From NCBI GenBank assembly GCA_050008465.1, contig JBEKMO010000012.1:12588-76587 (forward strand): 64,000 nucleotides of DNA, given 5' to 3'. The notes beneath the pieces are model-generated. The model was given only the letters and a program-made list of their open reading frames with translations. It was not told the origin of the DNA and searched no databases. The position numbers and the translations under genes are program-made. Origin of the DNA: Fen-330 sp050008465. GTDB taxonomy: Bacteria; Acidobacteriota; Terriglobia; Bryobacterales; Bryobacteraceae. Below, one piece after another: positions 1-8,539 of this stretch; the stretch's first letter is position 1; every line of letters begins with the position of its first letter.

Positions 1-2
1 TG

Positions 3-140
3 AAGAATCTCGACCGGCGGATTCGCGAAGAAACCGGGCTGCCAGTCTCCATCGCCGAGGACCCGCTGGCTTCGGTGGTGCTGGGCACCGGAAAAATGCT
101 GACGGATTTCAAACTCCTGCGCAAAATCTCCCTAGAATAG
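3..140 (+). CDS. mreB: MreB rod-shape actin homologue, C-terminal 45 residues (5' end outside window)
   Basis: The first complete codon is at position 3 and the frame runs to TAG at 138-140. The 45 visible residues include GLPVSIAEDPLASVVLGTG and end in KLLRKISLE. The EDPL..VV.GTG pattern is typical of the MreB C-terminus. MreB forms membrane-bound actin-like filaments that organise lateral wall synthesis. It lies immediately upstream of mreC, mreD, mrdA and rodA on the same strand, as expected for a rod-shape operon. Only the tail is present, so nothing can be said about its start or nucleotide-binding residues. Confidence 0.9.
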   Translation, partial: KNLDRRIREETGLPVSIAEDPLASVVLGTGKMLTDFKLLRKISLE

Positions 141-217
141 GAGTCGGAAGCCCGATGCCGCCTGTTCCCGGCCCGAGGTGGGGCCGGTGGCGGCGCTAGC
201 CGGAAGGCCGGAGTCGC

Positions 218-1354
218 ATGGACTCGCTGTTCAACCGATACCGCAACGTCACGGTGCTGTTGCTGGTCATCTTCGCACAGTTGATCCTGCTGGCTTACCA
301 GGTCAAGAGCAACCAGGACGTGCGGCTCATCCGGGTGTGGGCCGTCACCGCGGTGACGCCGCTCGCCCGAGTGATTGAGAGCGTGCGCAGCGGGACGGTC
401 CGAGTGGTGGAGAATTACTTCTTCCTTCACAACCTGCGCGACGAGAACCGGGATCTTCAGAAAGAGCTGGGCCGGTTGAAGGTCGAGAACCAGTACCTGA
501 AATCGGAGCTGGAGACCGCCGACCGGGTCAAAGCCCTGAGCGCCTTCCAGTCGCGCAGCCCCTCGCGGACGGTGGCCGCGCGGGTGATCGGCACCGGCAC
601 CGGGGCGAACTCGCGCGTGGTGTTCATCGACCGGGGATCGCACGGGGGGGTGTTGCCCGGCATGGCGGTGATCACCCCGGACGGCATCGTGGGCAAGGTC
701 ACCGCCGCGTACCCGACCGCGTCGCAGGTCTTGCTGATTACCGACCCCAACTTCGCGGCGGGCGTGATTTCGCAGAAGCACCGCGTCCACGGGACGGTGC
801 GCGGACTGGGCTACAGCACCTGCGAGGTCGGCTACATCCAGAACGAGGAGCAGGTCGATCCAGGGGAGCGGTTCTTCACCTCCGGCGACGACGGCGTGTT
901 TCCGAAGGGCCTGCCGGTGGGTACGGTTACGGTGGCCCGGCCGGACAACCCGTTCAAGAAGGTCTTCCTGACGCCCAGCGGGCTACAGAGCGGGCTGGAG
1001 GAGGTGCTGGTGGTGCTCGAGGGAGTCCACCAGCCGATTCCGGAACAGCCCGTGGCGGCCCCGGGGATGCACTTGCAGCCTCCCCCGGCGCCGGCGGAGC
1101 AGCCAGACGAGGCGCCGGCGCCTCCCGGCGTCAAGCCGAACACCGGGACGGAGGCGGATCGGCTGCGCGAGCGCTACAAGAGCATCGGTGAGGCGCAGGG
1201 GCACAAGTTCGGCGAAGGACTGCCGGGCTCGAAGCCCCCGGATTTCAACCTGAAGCCGGAGGATGCCGCGGCCAAGGCCGCCAAGCCAGCGCCGCCCCCA
1301 GCATCCCCCTCCGAGCAGCCCAAGCCCGCCCCGCCGCCGGCCCCCCAGCCATGA
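218..1354 (+). CDS. mreC: Rod shape-determining protein MreC
   Basis: This 378-aa protein scaffolds the elongasome in the periplasm. Residues 9-27 form one N-terminal membrane anchor (VTVLLLVIFAQLILLAYQV). Residues ~65-100 are a heptad-rich coiled coil (ENRDLQKELGRLKVENQYLK). Residues ~115-275 form the MreC beta domain, with IDRGSHGGVLPGMAV and a GVFPKGLPVG segment. A Pro/Ala/Glu-rich tail follows from ~280 to 378; it is longer than in enteric MreC and of unknown role. The ATG at 218 has a GGAG a few bases upstream. The stop overlaps the mreD start by 4 bp (ATGA), so the two are probably translationally coupled. Confidence 0.96.
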   Translation: MDSLFNRYRNVTVLLLVIFAQLILLAYQVKSNQDVRLIRVWAVTAVTPLARVIESVRSGTVRVVENYFFLHNLRDENRDLQKELGRLKVENQYLKSELETADRVKALSAFQSRSPSRTVAARVIGTGTGANSRVVFIDRGSHGGVLPGMAVITPDGIVGKVTAAYPTASQVLLITDPNFAAGVISQKHRVHGTVRGLGYSTCEVGYIQNEEQVDPGERFFTSGDDGVFPKGLPVGTVTVARPDNPFKKVFLTPSGLQSGLEEVLVVLEGVHQPIPEQPVAAPGMHLQPPPAPAEQPDEAPAPPGVKPNTGTEADRLRERYKSIGEAQGHKFGEGLPGSKPPDFNLKPEDAAAKAAKPAPPPASPSEQPKPAPPPAPQP

Positions 1355-1884
1355 GAGACTCGACCGACCTTCGGCTCATCACCAGCGCGCGCGAAACCGG
1401 GGTAGCGCGCTTCCGCCGCTGGGGACTCATCGCCGTCCCGCTGGCCGCCATCCTGTTCCAGGTTTATGTCCCGTTGTTCTTCCAGTTCTTCCAGTTCCTG
1501 GAGATGCCGTTGCTGGTGACCGTGTACTTCGCTCTGATGCGGCGCGACCAGATCGGCGGAACATTCATCGGCGCGGGCATCGGACTGGTGCAGGATTCGC
1601 TGTCTCATCAGCCCCTGGGGATGTTCGGCATCGTCAAGACGCTGGTGGGCTACTTCGCCGCTTCGGTGGGCATGCGGTTCGATGTCGATCACGTGTTGAT
1701 CCGGTTTCTGCTGGGACTTTTCTTTTATTGCTTCCACCAGTTCCTGTACTGGGTCCTGGCGCGCGCTCTGCTCGGCCAGCAGGTTCCCTTCGACGTCCAG
1801 CAGATGTTCTTCGTGGGGCTGTTGAACGCCGCAGTGGGCATCTCCCTTTTCCACTTTTTGGATAAACTGAAGGAGAGGGCTTAA
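1351..1884 (+). CDS. mreD: Rod shape-determining protein MreD
   Basis: This 177-aa protein is largely hydrophobic, with about five membrane segments after a basic cytosolic N-terminus of ~25 residues. It matches MreD in size, hydrophobicity and place between mreC and the PBP2 gene. The segment GIGLVQDSLSHQPLGMFG, with its Q-D-x-L core, is characteristic of the family. MreD works with MreC and RodA/PBP2 in cylindrical wall growth. It overlaps mreC by 4 bp and ends 12 bp before mrdA. Confidence 0.93.
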   Translation: MRDSTDLRLITSARETGVARFRRWGLIAVPLAAILFQVYVPLFFQFFQFLEMPLLVTVYFALMRRDQIGGTFIGAGIGLVQDSLSHQPLGMFGIVKTLVGYFAASVGMRFDVDHVLIRFLLGLFFYCFHQFLYWVLARALLGQQVPFDVQQMFFVGLLNAAVGISLFHFLDKLKERA

Positions 1885-1896
1885 GCCTCGAAGTCC

Positions 1897-3798
1897 GTGA
1901 GTCTCACACCGTCCGATCACAACGAAGAGCGCATCTCCTCCACGCCGGTGTTGCGCGACGACACCAAGTTCGCCTCGGGCAAGATCGCATTCTTCCAGTA
2001 CTTCGCGGTGGGGGTTTTTCTGTTCCTGATCGCCGGGTTCTGGAGGCTGCAAGTTCGCGACCCGGAGATCTACAAGGAGGCGGCGGACCGCAACCGCATC
2101 AAGTTCGTCCCGCTGCTGGCGCCGCGAGGCAAGATCCTGGACCGCGACGGGAGGGTGATCGTGGACAACCGCTCCTCCTATAGCCTGATGCTGGCGCGCG
2201 ACCACCTGAGACCCGAACACATTCGCCCGATCGCCACGGGGTTGGGCCTGGATCCCGACCAACTCGAGGCGCGAGTGGCGCGATTCCGCACACGGCCAAA
2301 GTACGAGACGATCTTCATCAAGAACGAGCTCACGCTGGGCGAGGTGGCCTTCGTCGAGGCGCACCGCGACCCGGAGACCTTCCCCGAGTTGGAGTTGATC
2401 CGGGCCCAGCGGCGGCTCTATCCCCAGAACGGCCTGGCGGCCCACGTCATCGGGTACGTCGGCGAGATCAGCGAAGCGGAGCTGAACTTGCCGGAATTCA
2501 TCAAGTACGACCAGGGCGCGGTGATCGGCAAAGCGGGCTTGGAGCGCGAATACAATGACCAGTTGATGGGCGTGGATGGCCAGAAACAGGTGGTGGTCGA
2601 TAACCACGGCACGGTCCGGCAAGCCCTGGGGATCAAAGAGGCGATTCCGGGGAAGAACCTGCAATTGACGCTGGACCTGGACCTGCAGGTGGTGGCCGAG
2701 CTGGCGATGGAGAATCGGACCGGCGCCGTGGTCGCGCTCGACCCGCGCAACGGAGAAGTGCTGGCCATGGTCTCCACCCCGGCTTACGACCCCAACAAGT
2801 TCGCCGGCCGGATTCGCGCCGCGGATTGGAACGAGCTGCGGAACAACCCCGAAAACCCCCTGCTGGACCGGGCCATCCAGGCGCAGTTCGCGCCGGGGTC
2901 GACCTTCAAGCCGTTCGTGGCGCTGGCCGGGCTGGAGAGCGGCGCCATCGACGAGAACTTCAAGGTCCACTGTGCGGGAGGCGCATCGTTCTACGGGCGC
3001 TACTTCAAGTGCCATTTGAAAGGGGGCCACGGAACGGTGGAGCTGCACAAAGGCATCACCCAGTCCTGCGACGTGTTCTTTTACAACGTCGGCAGCCGCA
3101 CGGGCATCGACAACATCGCCAAGTACGCCGACATGGCGGGTTTCGGGCACAAGACGGGCATCGATCTGCCGAACGAGATGCAGGGCGTGGTGCCCTCTTC
3201 AGAATGGAAGATGCGGAACTACCGGCAGAAATGGTACGCCGGGGAGACGATTTCGGTGGCCATCGGACAGGGGCCCGTGACGGTGACGCCAGTGCAACTT
3301 GCGTACGCGATCGGGGGACTGGCGATGGGCGGCGTGTGGTACCCGCCGCATCTGGTGAGGGATCCCGACCGGATGGAAAAGCCCCGCGTCGGCAAGATCG
3401 ACCCGGCCAACGCGCAGAAGGTGGTCTACGGGATGTATGGGGTGGTCAACCAAGGAGGCACCGGAGGACGGGCGCGGCTGCCAGAGGTGAGCGTCTGCGG
3501 TAAGACGGGGTCCGCGCAGCGGGTTTCCAATGAGGCCGTCAAGGCGGGCCTCGTGTCCAAGATCAAGGACAACGCCTGGTTTGTGGGCTTTGCGCCGTGC
3601 GAGTCGCCCGAGATCGCTGTGGCGGTGCTCTGGGAGGGTGGGGTGCATGGCCAGTTCGCGGCCCCGATCGCGCGCGACGTCATCAAGGCGTATTTCGACA
3701 AGAAGGCGCGACAGACCCGGGACCGGTTCGTGGCGCAGATGAAGCAGGCGCAGCCGCAGTTCGGGCCCTCGGCTCCACAGGCCCCCTCTCAGCCCTGA
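1897..3798 (+). CDS. mrdA: Penicillin-binding protein 2 (peptidoglycan transpeptidase)
   Basis: This 633-aa class B PBP cross-links peptidoglycan during elongation. It has one N-terminal membrane anchor (~residues 30-50), a PBP dimerisation domain (~60-230) and a transpeptidase domain (~265-600). The catalytic motifs are all visible: STFK at residue 335, SCD at ~390 in the SxN position, and KTG at ~536. The C-terminal ~30 residues are Gln/Pro/Ala-rich. The start is taken as GTG at 1897. The Shine-Dalgarno signal is weak, so a slightly different start is possible. It is followed 6 bp later by rodA, its glycosyltransferase partner. Confidence 0.96.
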   Translation: MSLTPSDHNEERISSTPVLRDDTKFASGKIAFFQYFAVGVFLFLIAGFWRLQVRDPEIYKEAADRNRIKFVPLLAPRGKILDRDGRVIVDNRSSYSLMLARDHLRPEHIRPIATGLGLDPDQLEARVARFRTRPKYETIFIKNELTLGEVAFVEAHRDPETFPELELIRAQRRLYPQNGLAAHVIGYVGEISEAELNLPEFIKYDQGAVIGKAGLEREYNDQLMGVDGQKQVVVDNHGTVRQALGIKEAIPGKNLQLTLDLDLQVVAELAMENRTGAVVALDPRNGEVLAMVSTPAYDPNKFAGRIRAADWNELRNNPENPLLDRAIQAQFAPGSTFKPFVALAGLESGAIDENFKVHCAGGASFYGRYFKCHLKGGHGTVELHKGITQSCDVFFYNVGSRTGIDNIAKYADMAGFGHKTGIDLPNEMQGVVPSSEWKMRNYRQKWYAGETISVAIGQGPVTVTPVQLAYAIGGLAMGGVWYPPHLVRDPDRMEKPRVGKIDPANAQKVVYGMYGVVNQGGTGGRARLPEVSVCGKTGSAQRVSNEAVKAGLVSKIKDNAWFVGFAPCESPEIAVAVLWEGGVHGQFAAPIARDVIKAYFDKKARQTRDRFVAQMKQAQPQFGPSAPQAPSQP

Positions 3799-3804
3799 AG
3801 GCCT

Positions 3805-4896
3805 ATGGCGCGCTACCGCTCGATTCGCGATCTTGACTGGCCGCTGCTTATCTGCACTCTGATCATCTGCGCGATGGGGGTCCTGCAAGTCTACAGCGCC
3901 ACTCGCGATACGAAGTACGACGATGCCTGGTGGAAGCAGGCTCTCTGGGTTCTGGCCGGTCTGCTGGTCATGTGGCTCATGGCCCAAATCGACTACCACA
4001 CCTTGCTCGGCCGGGCGTTCGTCCTGTACTTTCTGTCGATTGCCAGCCTCGCCGTGGTGCTGGTCATCGGCACCACCAGGTTCGGTGGCCGGCGCTGGAT
4101 CGGGTACGGAAGCTTTCACGTGCAAGTCTCGGAGTTTGTCAAGACGGTGATAATATTGCTAGTAGCCCGGTATTTGACGGAACTGAAGACGGACCGGGCG
4201 GAAGGCCGTGATCTATTGAAATTGGGAGGCTTAGTCGCTGTACCCATGGCGCTGGTAATGAGGCAGCCGGACTTGGGGACCGCTCTGACCTACCTGCCGA
4301 TCCTGGCGATTGGCATCTTGCTGGCCGGGTTGCGTTGGCAATACGCCGCGGTGATCGGCATCGTTCTCCTGTTGGTTGTGCCACTCGGCTGGCGTTACGG
4401 CCTGAAGGATTTCCAGAAAGCTCGCCTGGTGGCGTTTCTGGACCCGAAGCAGGATCCGCAGGGTTCGGGTTACCAGGTGATCCAGTCCAAGATTGCGGTG
4501 GGCGCCGGACAAATGTGGGGCAGAGGAGTCACCAAAGGCACGCAGACGCAACTCCGGTTCCTCCCGGTCCCCCACACCGACTTCATCTTCTCGGCGTTCG
4601 CCGAAGAGCACGGCTTCTTCGGAGTCGCGTGGATGTTGGGTTTCTATTTCGTGTTGTTGATGCAGATTGTGCAGAACGCGCAGATGGCCCCGGATCGATC
4701 CGGCATGTACATCTGTATGGGGGTCGGCGCGCTGCTGCTGTTTCACATTCTGGTGAACATCGGGATGGTCGTGGGCAGCATGCCGGTCACCGGCATTCCC
4801 TTGCCGCTGATGAGCTACGGTGGCTCCAGCATCCTGTCGTTCTTCATGATGCTCGGCCTGGTGAACAGTGTCAGGCTAGGGCGATTTGTCAGTTAA
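3805..4896 (+). CDS. rodA: RodA, SEDS-family peptidoglycan glycosyltransferase
   Basis: This 363-aa polytopic membrane protein polymerises lipid II into glycan strands in the elongasome, paired with PBP2. About ten membrane segments are seen. Family signatures include RFGGRRWIGYGSFHVQVSE and RQPDLGTALTY early on. Near the C-terminus there is FLPVPHTDFIFSAFAEEHGF, then VTGIPLPLMSYGGSS, the SEDS hallmark. The ATG at 3805 is preceded by GAAGG. It is the last gene of the mre/rod block; a 238-bp gap follows before the RNase gene. Confidence 0.96.
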   Translation: MARYRSIRDLDWPLLICTLIICAMGVLQVYSATRDTKYDDAWWKQALWVLAGLLVMWLMAQIDYHTLLGRAFVLYFLSIASLAVVLVIGTTRFGGRRWIGYGSFHVQVSEFVKTVIILLVARYLTELKTDRAEGRDLLKLGGLVAVPMALVMRQPDLGTALTYLPILAIGILLAGLRWQYAAVIGIVLLLVVPLGWRYGLKDFQKARLVAFLDPKQDPQGSGYQVIQSKIAVGAGQMWGRGVTKGTQTQLRFLPVPHTDFIFSAFAEEHGFFGVAWMLGFYFVLLMQIVQNAQMAPDRSGMYICMGVGALLLFHILVNIGMVVGSMPVTGIPLPLMSYGGSSILSFFMMLGLVNSVRLGRFVS

Positions 4897-5134
4897 GAGA
4901 GGCGCGAGCCGGTTCGCCAAAGAGATCGAGGTTGAGCGCGAGTTTGATTTGATGATCGGTTCGGAGACTCCCTGGGCGGCGCAAGCATGGCTTGTTCCGC
5001 TGAGCGGCTCTCCGCGGCTTCCAGGTGGCGTCCGAGGCCATTGACTCCGCCGCCGGAGCCCAACAAGATTTTTACTGCGCCACGCCTCTCTTCTCTGAGG
5101 AGCCGCGCTCGTTGCGCGATGAGCGGAGTGACTC
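4897..5134. other. Intergenic region between rodA and rng, with a doubtful short open frame
   Basis: No clear promoter or terminator is visible. A 52-codon open stretch (4886-5044, +), starting from TTG and overlapping the end of rodA, encodes residues such as EIEVEREFDLMIGSETPW. It has no convincing ribosome binding site and no family I recognise. It is recorded as a possible small gene or remnant only. Confidence 0.3.
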
Positions 5135-7444
5135 ATGGGAAAAGAGCTGATTATTTCTGCAAACCGCCACGAAACCAAGGTGGCGATCCTCGAAGACGAT
5201 CAACTGGTCGAAATCTTCTTTCAACGGGCCAACGAGTACTCCCTGGCCGGGAGCATTCACAAAGGCCGCGTGACCCGGGTGTTGCCGGGCATGCAGTCCG
5301 CCTTCGTCGATATCGGGCTGGATCGCGACGCATTCCTCTATGTCTCGGACTTCTTCGAGGATAACGAGGAGTACGACAAGATCGCTGGGGCGGCGGAAGA
5401 GAAGGTCCTGCGCGCCGAGAAGGGTGCGCCCGCCGGCGTGATGGAGCGCGCTGCCCCTCCGCCGCCGGCTGAACCGCCCTCGGCGGCGTCCGCGTCCGCT
5501 CGGCCGTTCGACCGCCCGGAGGAAGACGAGAGCCTCGGCCGCCGGGGTCGCCGCTCGCGCCGCCGCCGTCCGCGCGGTCGCGGCTTCCCCGAATCCAAGT
5601 ACGCGGCCGAGAGCGCCGCTCCCGCCGGGCACCCCGCCGGGGAACCGCCGGAACCGGTCCCGCCGCCGGCGCCTGCGCCCGAGGCAGCCGGGGCCGAGGA
5701 GTTTCCGGTGCTGCCGGGCGAGTCGCTGGCCAAGTACACGCCGGTGGTGGAGCAAGCGGTTCCGTCTGCCGTTGATTTCGCGCCAGAGCCCGAGCCTGAG
5801 GCGGAGTCGGATGCGCTCGTGGAGCAGGCGGTTCCGCCTGCCTCCGACTTCCTCCCCGAGCCCGAACTGCTCGAGGAAGAAGGGGAAGACCAGATCGCCG
5901 AACTGCCCGATCAGTTGATTCCTGAGGAGGCCGAGCCGGAACCGGAACCGGAACCGGAGCCGGCACAGCCGGAGTCCGCGGCGGCGGAGGCGGAGTCCAC
6001 GCCCGCTGGCGCCGAGGAGGTCGAGCCTGCCCGAATGCCGGTCAGCCTGACGGCCACGCTGCGCGAGCAAGGCTACCGCTATCCCCACCGCGTTTCCCGC
6101 CGCATGCGCCGCAAGATGCGCGGCGACGGCCTCGCTGAGACGGAAGTGGCCGAGGGCCGCGAGGCGCCCCGGGCGAGCGCCGAAGCCGCGGCCGAGGACG
6201 AACCCGGCGCGCCGGTCCGGCAGGAGCGCGAACGGCCGCCTCAGCCTTCCATTTCCGAACTGCTGAAGGAGGGGCAAGAGATCCTCGTCCAAATCGCCAA
6301 GGAGCCGCTGGGCCAGAAAGGCGCCCGGATCACCTCCCACATCGCTCTGCCCGGCCGCTACGTGGTCTACATGCCGACAGTCGAGCACCTCGGGGTCTCC
6401 CGCAAGATCGTCTCCGACGAAGAGCGTCTGCGCCTGAAGCGCATCTTGCAGGCACACCGCGACGGCGCCCCCGGCGGCTACATCGTCCGCACCGCCGGAG
6501 AGGGCAAGAGCGAAGAGGAAATCGCCGCCGACATGGGCTTCCTGTTCAACCACTGGCTGGATGTCCGGCAGAAGGCGGAGGCGCGTAAGGCGCCCGCGCT
6601 GATTCACCACGACCTCGACCTGGTGAGCCGCATCCTGCGCGACCAGATGGCGGAGCAGTTCAAGTCCGTCTGGACCGACAACGAGGAGATCTACGAGAGC
6701 GTCCTGCGGTTCGTCGAGCGCTTCCAGCCGACCGCGGTTCACCGTGTGAAGATGTATACCCGCGACACGCCGATTTTCGACGCCTTCAACGTGACCGCCG
6801 AAATGGAGAAGGCGCTGCGTCCGAAAGTGTGGCTGAAATCCGGCGGCTATATCGTCATCAACCAGACCGAGGCGCTGGTGGCCATCGACGTGAACACCGG
6901 CAAGTTCGTCGGCAAGTCGAACCGCCTCGAAGACACCATCGTGAAGACCAACACCGAAGCGGTGAAGGAGATCGTGCGCCAGGTGCGGCTGCGCGACCTG
7001 GGCGGCATCATCGTGGTCGATTTCATCGACATGGACGAGCGCAAGAACCGCCAGAAGGTCATGCAGGCGCTCGAAGAGGCCATGCGCAGCGACCGCGCGC
7101 CGAACAAGATCCTCCAGTTCAACGATTTCGGACTGGTGGCGATCACCCGCAAGCGGGTCAAGCAGAGCCTCGAGCGCACCCTTTGCTCCCCCTGCCCCTA
7201 TTGCGAGGGCGCCGGCTACGTCAAGAGCGTCCAGACCGTGATCGGCGAGATCTTGCAGGAGGCGCAGAAGATCGCGCGCGCCGTCGAAGGCTCCGACGTG
7301 ACGCTGCGCGTCCACCCGGATGTCGCCAAGCTGCTCAAGTCCAGCGACAACGACTACCTCGAAGAGATCGAAGAAGTCCTCCACCGTCCCGTGCTGGTGA
7401 TCAGCGACGCCGCGCTCCAGCAAGAGAAGTTCGACCTGACTTAG
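5135..7444 (+). CDS. rng: Ribonuclease E/G family endoribonuclease with long acidic insert
   Basis: This 769-aa protein is an RNA-cleaving enzyme of the RNase E/G family, acting in rRNA and mRNA processing. The N-terminus carries the S1-like RNA-binding start (SIHKGRVTRVLPGMQSAFVD). An insert rich in Glu, Pro, Ala and Arg occupies residues ~90-370, after which the S1/5'-sensor region resumes. The catalytic core has the metal-binding Asp of AIDVNTGKFVG (D585) and the Asp of IIVVDFIDM (D629). The zinc-link cysteines are C684, C687 and C690 in CSPCPYC. It ends soon after that, so it lacks the degradosome scaffold tail of E. coli RNase E and is closer to RNase G. The insert includes a run of Glu-Pro dipeptides. 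Confidence 0.94.
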   Translation: MGKELIISANRHETKVAILEDDQLVEIFFQRANEYSLAGSIHKGRVTRVLPGMQSAFVDIGLDRDAFLYVSDFFEDNEEYDKIAGAAEEKVLRAEKGAPAGVMERAAPPPPAEPPSAASASARPFDRPEEDESLGRRGRRSRRRRPRGRGFPESKYAAESAAPAGHPAGEPPEPVPPPAPAPEAAGAEEFPVLPGESLAKYTPVVEQAVPSAVDFAPEPEPEAESDALVEQAVPPASDFLPEPELLEEEGEDQIAELPDQLIPEEAEPEPEPEPEPAQPESAAAEAESTPAGAEEVEPARMPVSLTATLREQGYRYPHRVSRRMRRKMRGDGLAETEVAEGREAPRASAEAAAEDEPGAPVRQERERPPQPSISELLKEGQEILVQIAKEPLGQKGARITSHIALPGRYVVYMPTVEHLGVSRKIVSDEERLRLKRILQAHRDGAPGGYIVRTAGEGKSEEEIAADMGFLFNHWLDVRQKAEARKAPALIHHDLDLVSRILRDQMAEQFKSVWTDNEEIYESVLRFVERFQPTAVHRVKMYTRDTPIFDAFNVTAEMEKALRPKVWLKSGGYIVINQTEALVAIDVNTGKFVGKSNRLEDTIVKTNTEAVKEIVRQVRLRDLGGIIVVDFIDMDERKNRQKVMQALEEAMRSDRAPNKILQFNDFGLVAITRKRVKQSLERTLCSPCPYCEGAGYVKSVQTVIGEILQEAQKIARAVEGSDVTLRVHPDVAKLLKSSDNDYLEEIEEVLHRPVLVISDAALQQEKFDLT

Positions 7445-7469
7445 CTGCTGAACTACAATAGGCGGGACG

Positions 7470-8327
7470 GTGCCGCGATACCTTCTTGTCCTCGCCGCGC
7501 TGGCTGCCGGCGCTTCGGCGCAGTCGCTCCGGGTGTACTCCGAGTTCCAGCGCATCGACCCGTTCGGCGCGGTGGTGGCGGTGGACCGGGCGGAACGGCC
7601 GCGCGAGATCCTCTCCCCGGCGCTGGCGCGGAACGCGTATGCCACGTTTCAGGCCGTCATCACCATGCCCAGTGGCAGCCAGTACAGTCTGTACGTGGCC
7701 CAGAACCCAGAGGACGCCGTCCGTGTGACGGCTTACCTGCCGACGTTTGTGAAGCGCGGTGAGACTTGGATCCCGGATGGGCTGGAACCGCTCAAGCTCT
7801 CCGGGATCCACCAGGTGCTCAATCCCACGCGCCAGGTTCCGGGCCAAACGGTCACCGTCGTATGGCTGGACTTGTGGGTTGCCGGCGACGCTCCCGTGCG
7901 GCGCACGCGCTTCGAGGTGCAGCTTTATGCCGGCGAGCAATGGATCATTTACCCGATGGAGCTGCGGATCGTTGCCCCGGTAGTCCCCGCGGCTCAAGGC
8001 CCGCTCGAACCGCTGGCGCCCGTCGAGGCGCCGGCCGCTCGAACCGCTGCGGGGCCGTTGCGCGCGTATGTGTGCGCGGCTGTCCGCGGTGGCGAGGAAG
8101 GGCCGCTCACGGTCCGCGGGCTAATTCGGCGCAACGCGCGGCAGGACATGGCGCTGGCACGGTCCCTCGGAAGGGCCGCGTTGCCGGTCGAAATCCTGGA
8201 GGCGCTCGGAATCACCGGCCGCGCGAAGTGGTGCCAGGCCCCAGGTGGACCGCCGCAACTGGGCGCCGAGTGGTATCTGCGCGTGCGCGACTACCTGTAC
8301 CGCGCAGCCCCCAAGCCGCTGCCTTGA
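7470..8327 (+). CDS. Secreted hypothetical protein
   Basis: The 285-aa product starts at GTG 7470 with a short signal peptide (PRYLLVLAALAAGASAQ) and probable cleavage after ASA. Residues ~18-165 look beta-rich and resemble an immunoglobulin-like fold. A Pro/Ala linker (~168-190) leads to a C-terminal segment with two Cys (CAAVRGG and KWCQAPGG). I do not recognise the family. It begins 25 bp after rng and ends 46 bp before the tRNA-Ser gene, so it is the last chromosomal protein gene before the islands. It is likely exported to the periplasm or cell surface; its function is unknown. Confidence 0.75.
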   Translation: MPRYLLVLAALAAGASAQSLRVYSEFQRIDPFGAVVAVDRAERPREILSPALARNAYATFQAVITMPSGSQYSLYVAQNPEDAVRVTAYLPTFVKRGETWIPDGLEPLKLSGIHQVLNPTRQVPGQTVTVVWLDLWVAGDAPVRRTRFEVQLYAGEQWIIYPMELRIVAPVVPAAQGPLEPLAPVEAPAARTAAGPLRAYVCAAVRGGEEGPLTVRGLIRRNARQDMALARSLGRAALPVEILEALGITGRAKWCQAPGGPPQLGAEWYLRVRDYLYRAAPKPLP

Positions 8328-8373
8328 CCCGGCTGCTATCCTGGAAGCAGCAGCCGCGCATTCCCCGCAAACC

Positions 8374-8463
8374 GGAGAGATGGCCGAGCGGTTGAAGGCG
8401 CACGCTTGGAAAGCGTGTATACGGGAAACTGTATCGAGGGTTCGAATCCCTCTCTCTCCGCCA
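8374..8463 (+). tRNA. tRNA-Ser (GGA anticodon), integration site of the islands
   Basis: The full cloverleaf is visible. The acceptor stem is GGAGAGA (8374-8380) with TCTCTCC (8453-8459). The anticodon stem CACGC/GCGTG encloses the loop TTGGAAA (anticodon GGA). A long class II variable arm of the serine type follows, then the T-loop GGTTCGAATCC. CCA is encoded at 8461-8463. The last 26 bp (8438-8463) recur at 31033, 36459, 45496 and 60718 without the rest of the tRNA. This marks the 3' end as the attachment core used by the downstream islands, and only this copy can give a functional tRNA. Confidence 0.97.
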
Positions 8464-8533
8464 CTTTGTTTTCAATAAGTTACCGACAATTCAAACAACT
8501 GCGTGGGGAATGGTGGGTAATGGTGGTAGGATA
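8464..8533 (+). repeat. Left-end repeat of island 1
   Basis: This 70-bp sequence directly follows the tRNA-Ser 3' end and contains TTGTTTTCAATAAGTTAC. It recurs almost unchanged at 31059-31128 and 36483-36552, each time directly after a tRNA 3' fragment and before an integrase-stub gene. It is likely the left arm of the attachment region. Confidence 0.9.
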
Positions 8534-8539
8534 CCAGCC

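Noticed and set aside
1174..3150. Long open minus-strand frame opposite mreD and mrdA
   Set aside because: It is antisense to two clear genes and its composition (Arg/Gln/His/Val-rich, no domain) is typical of high-GC codon shadows.
5930..5965. Short tandem GAACCG-type repeat in the RNase gene considered as a CRISPR or minisatellite
   Set aside because: It is a brief in-frame Glu-Pro run within a low-complexity insert, without spacers.
5072..7645. 857-codon minus-strand frame opposite the RNase E/G gene
   Set aside because: It covers exactly the opposite strand of rng. Translation is Arg/Leu/Gly/His-rich with no recognisable motif.
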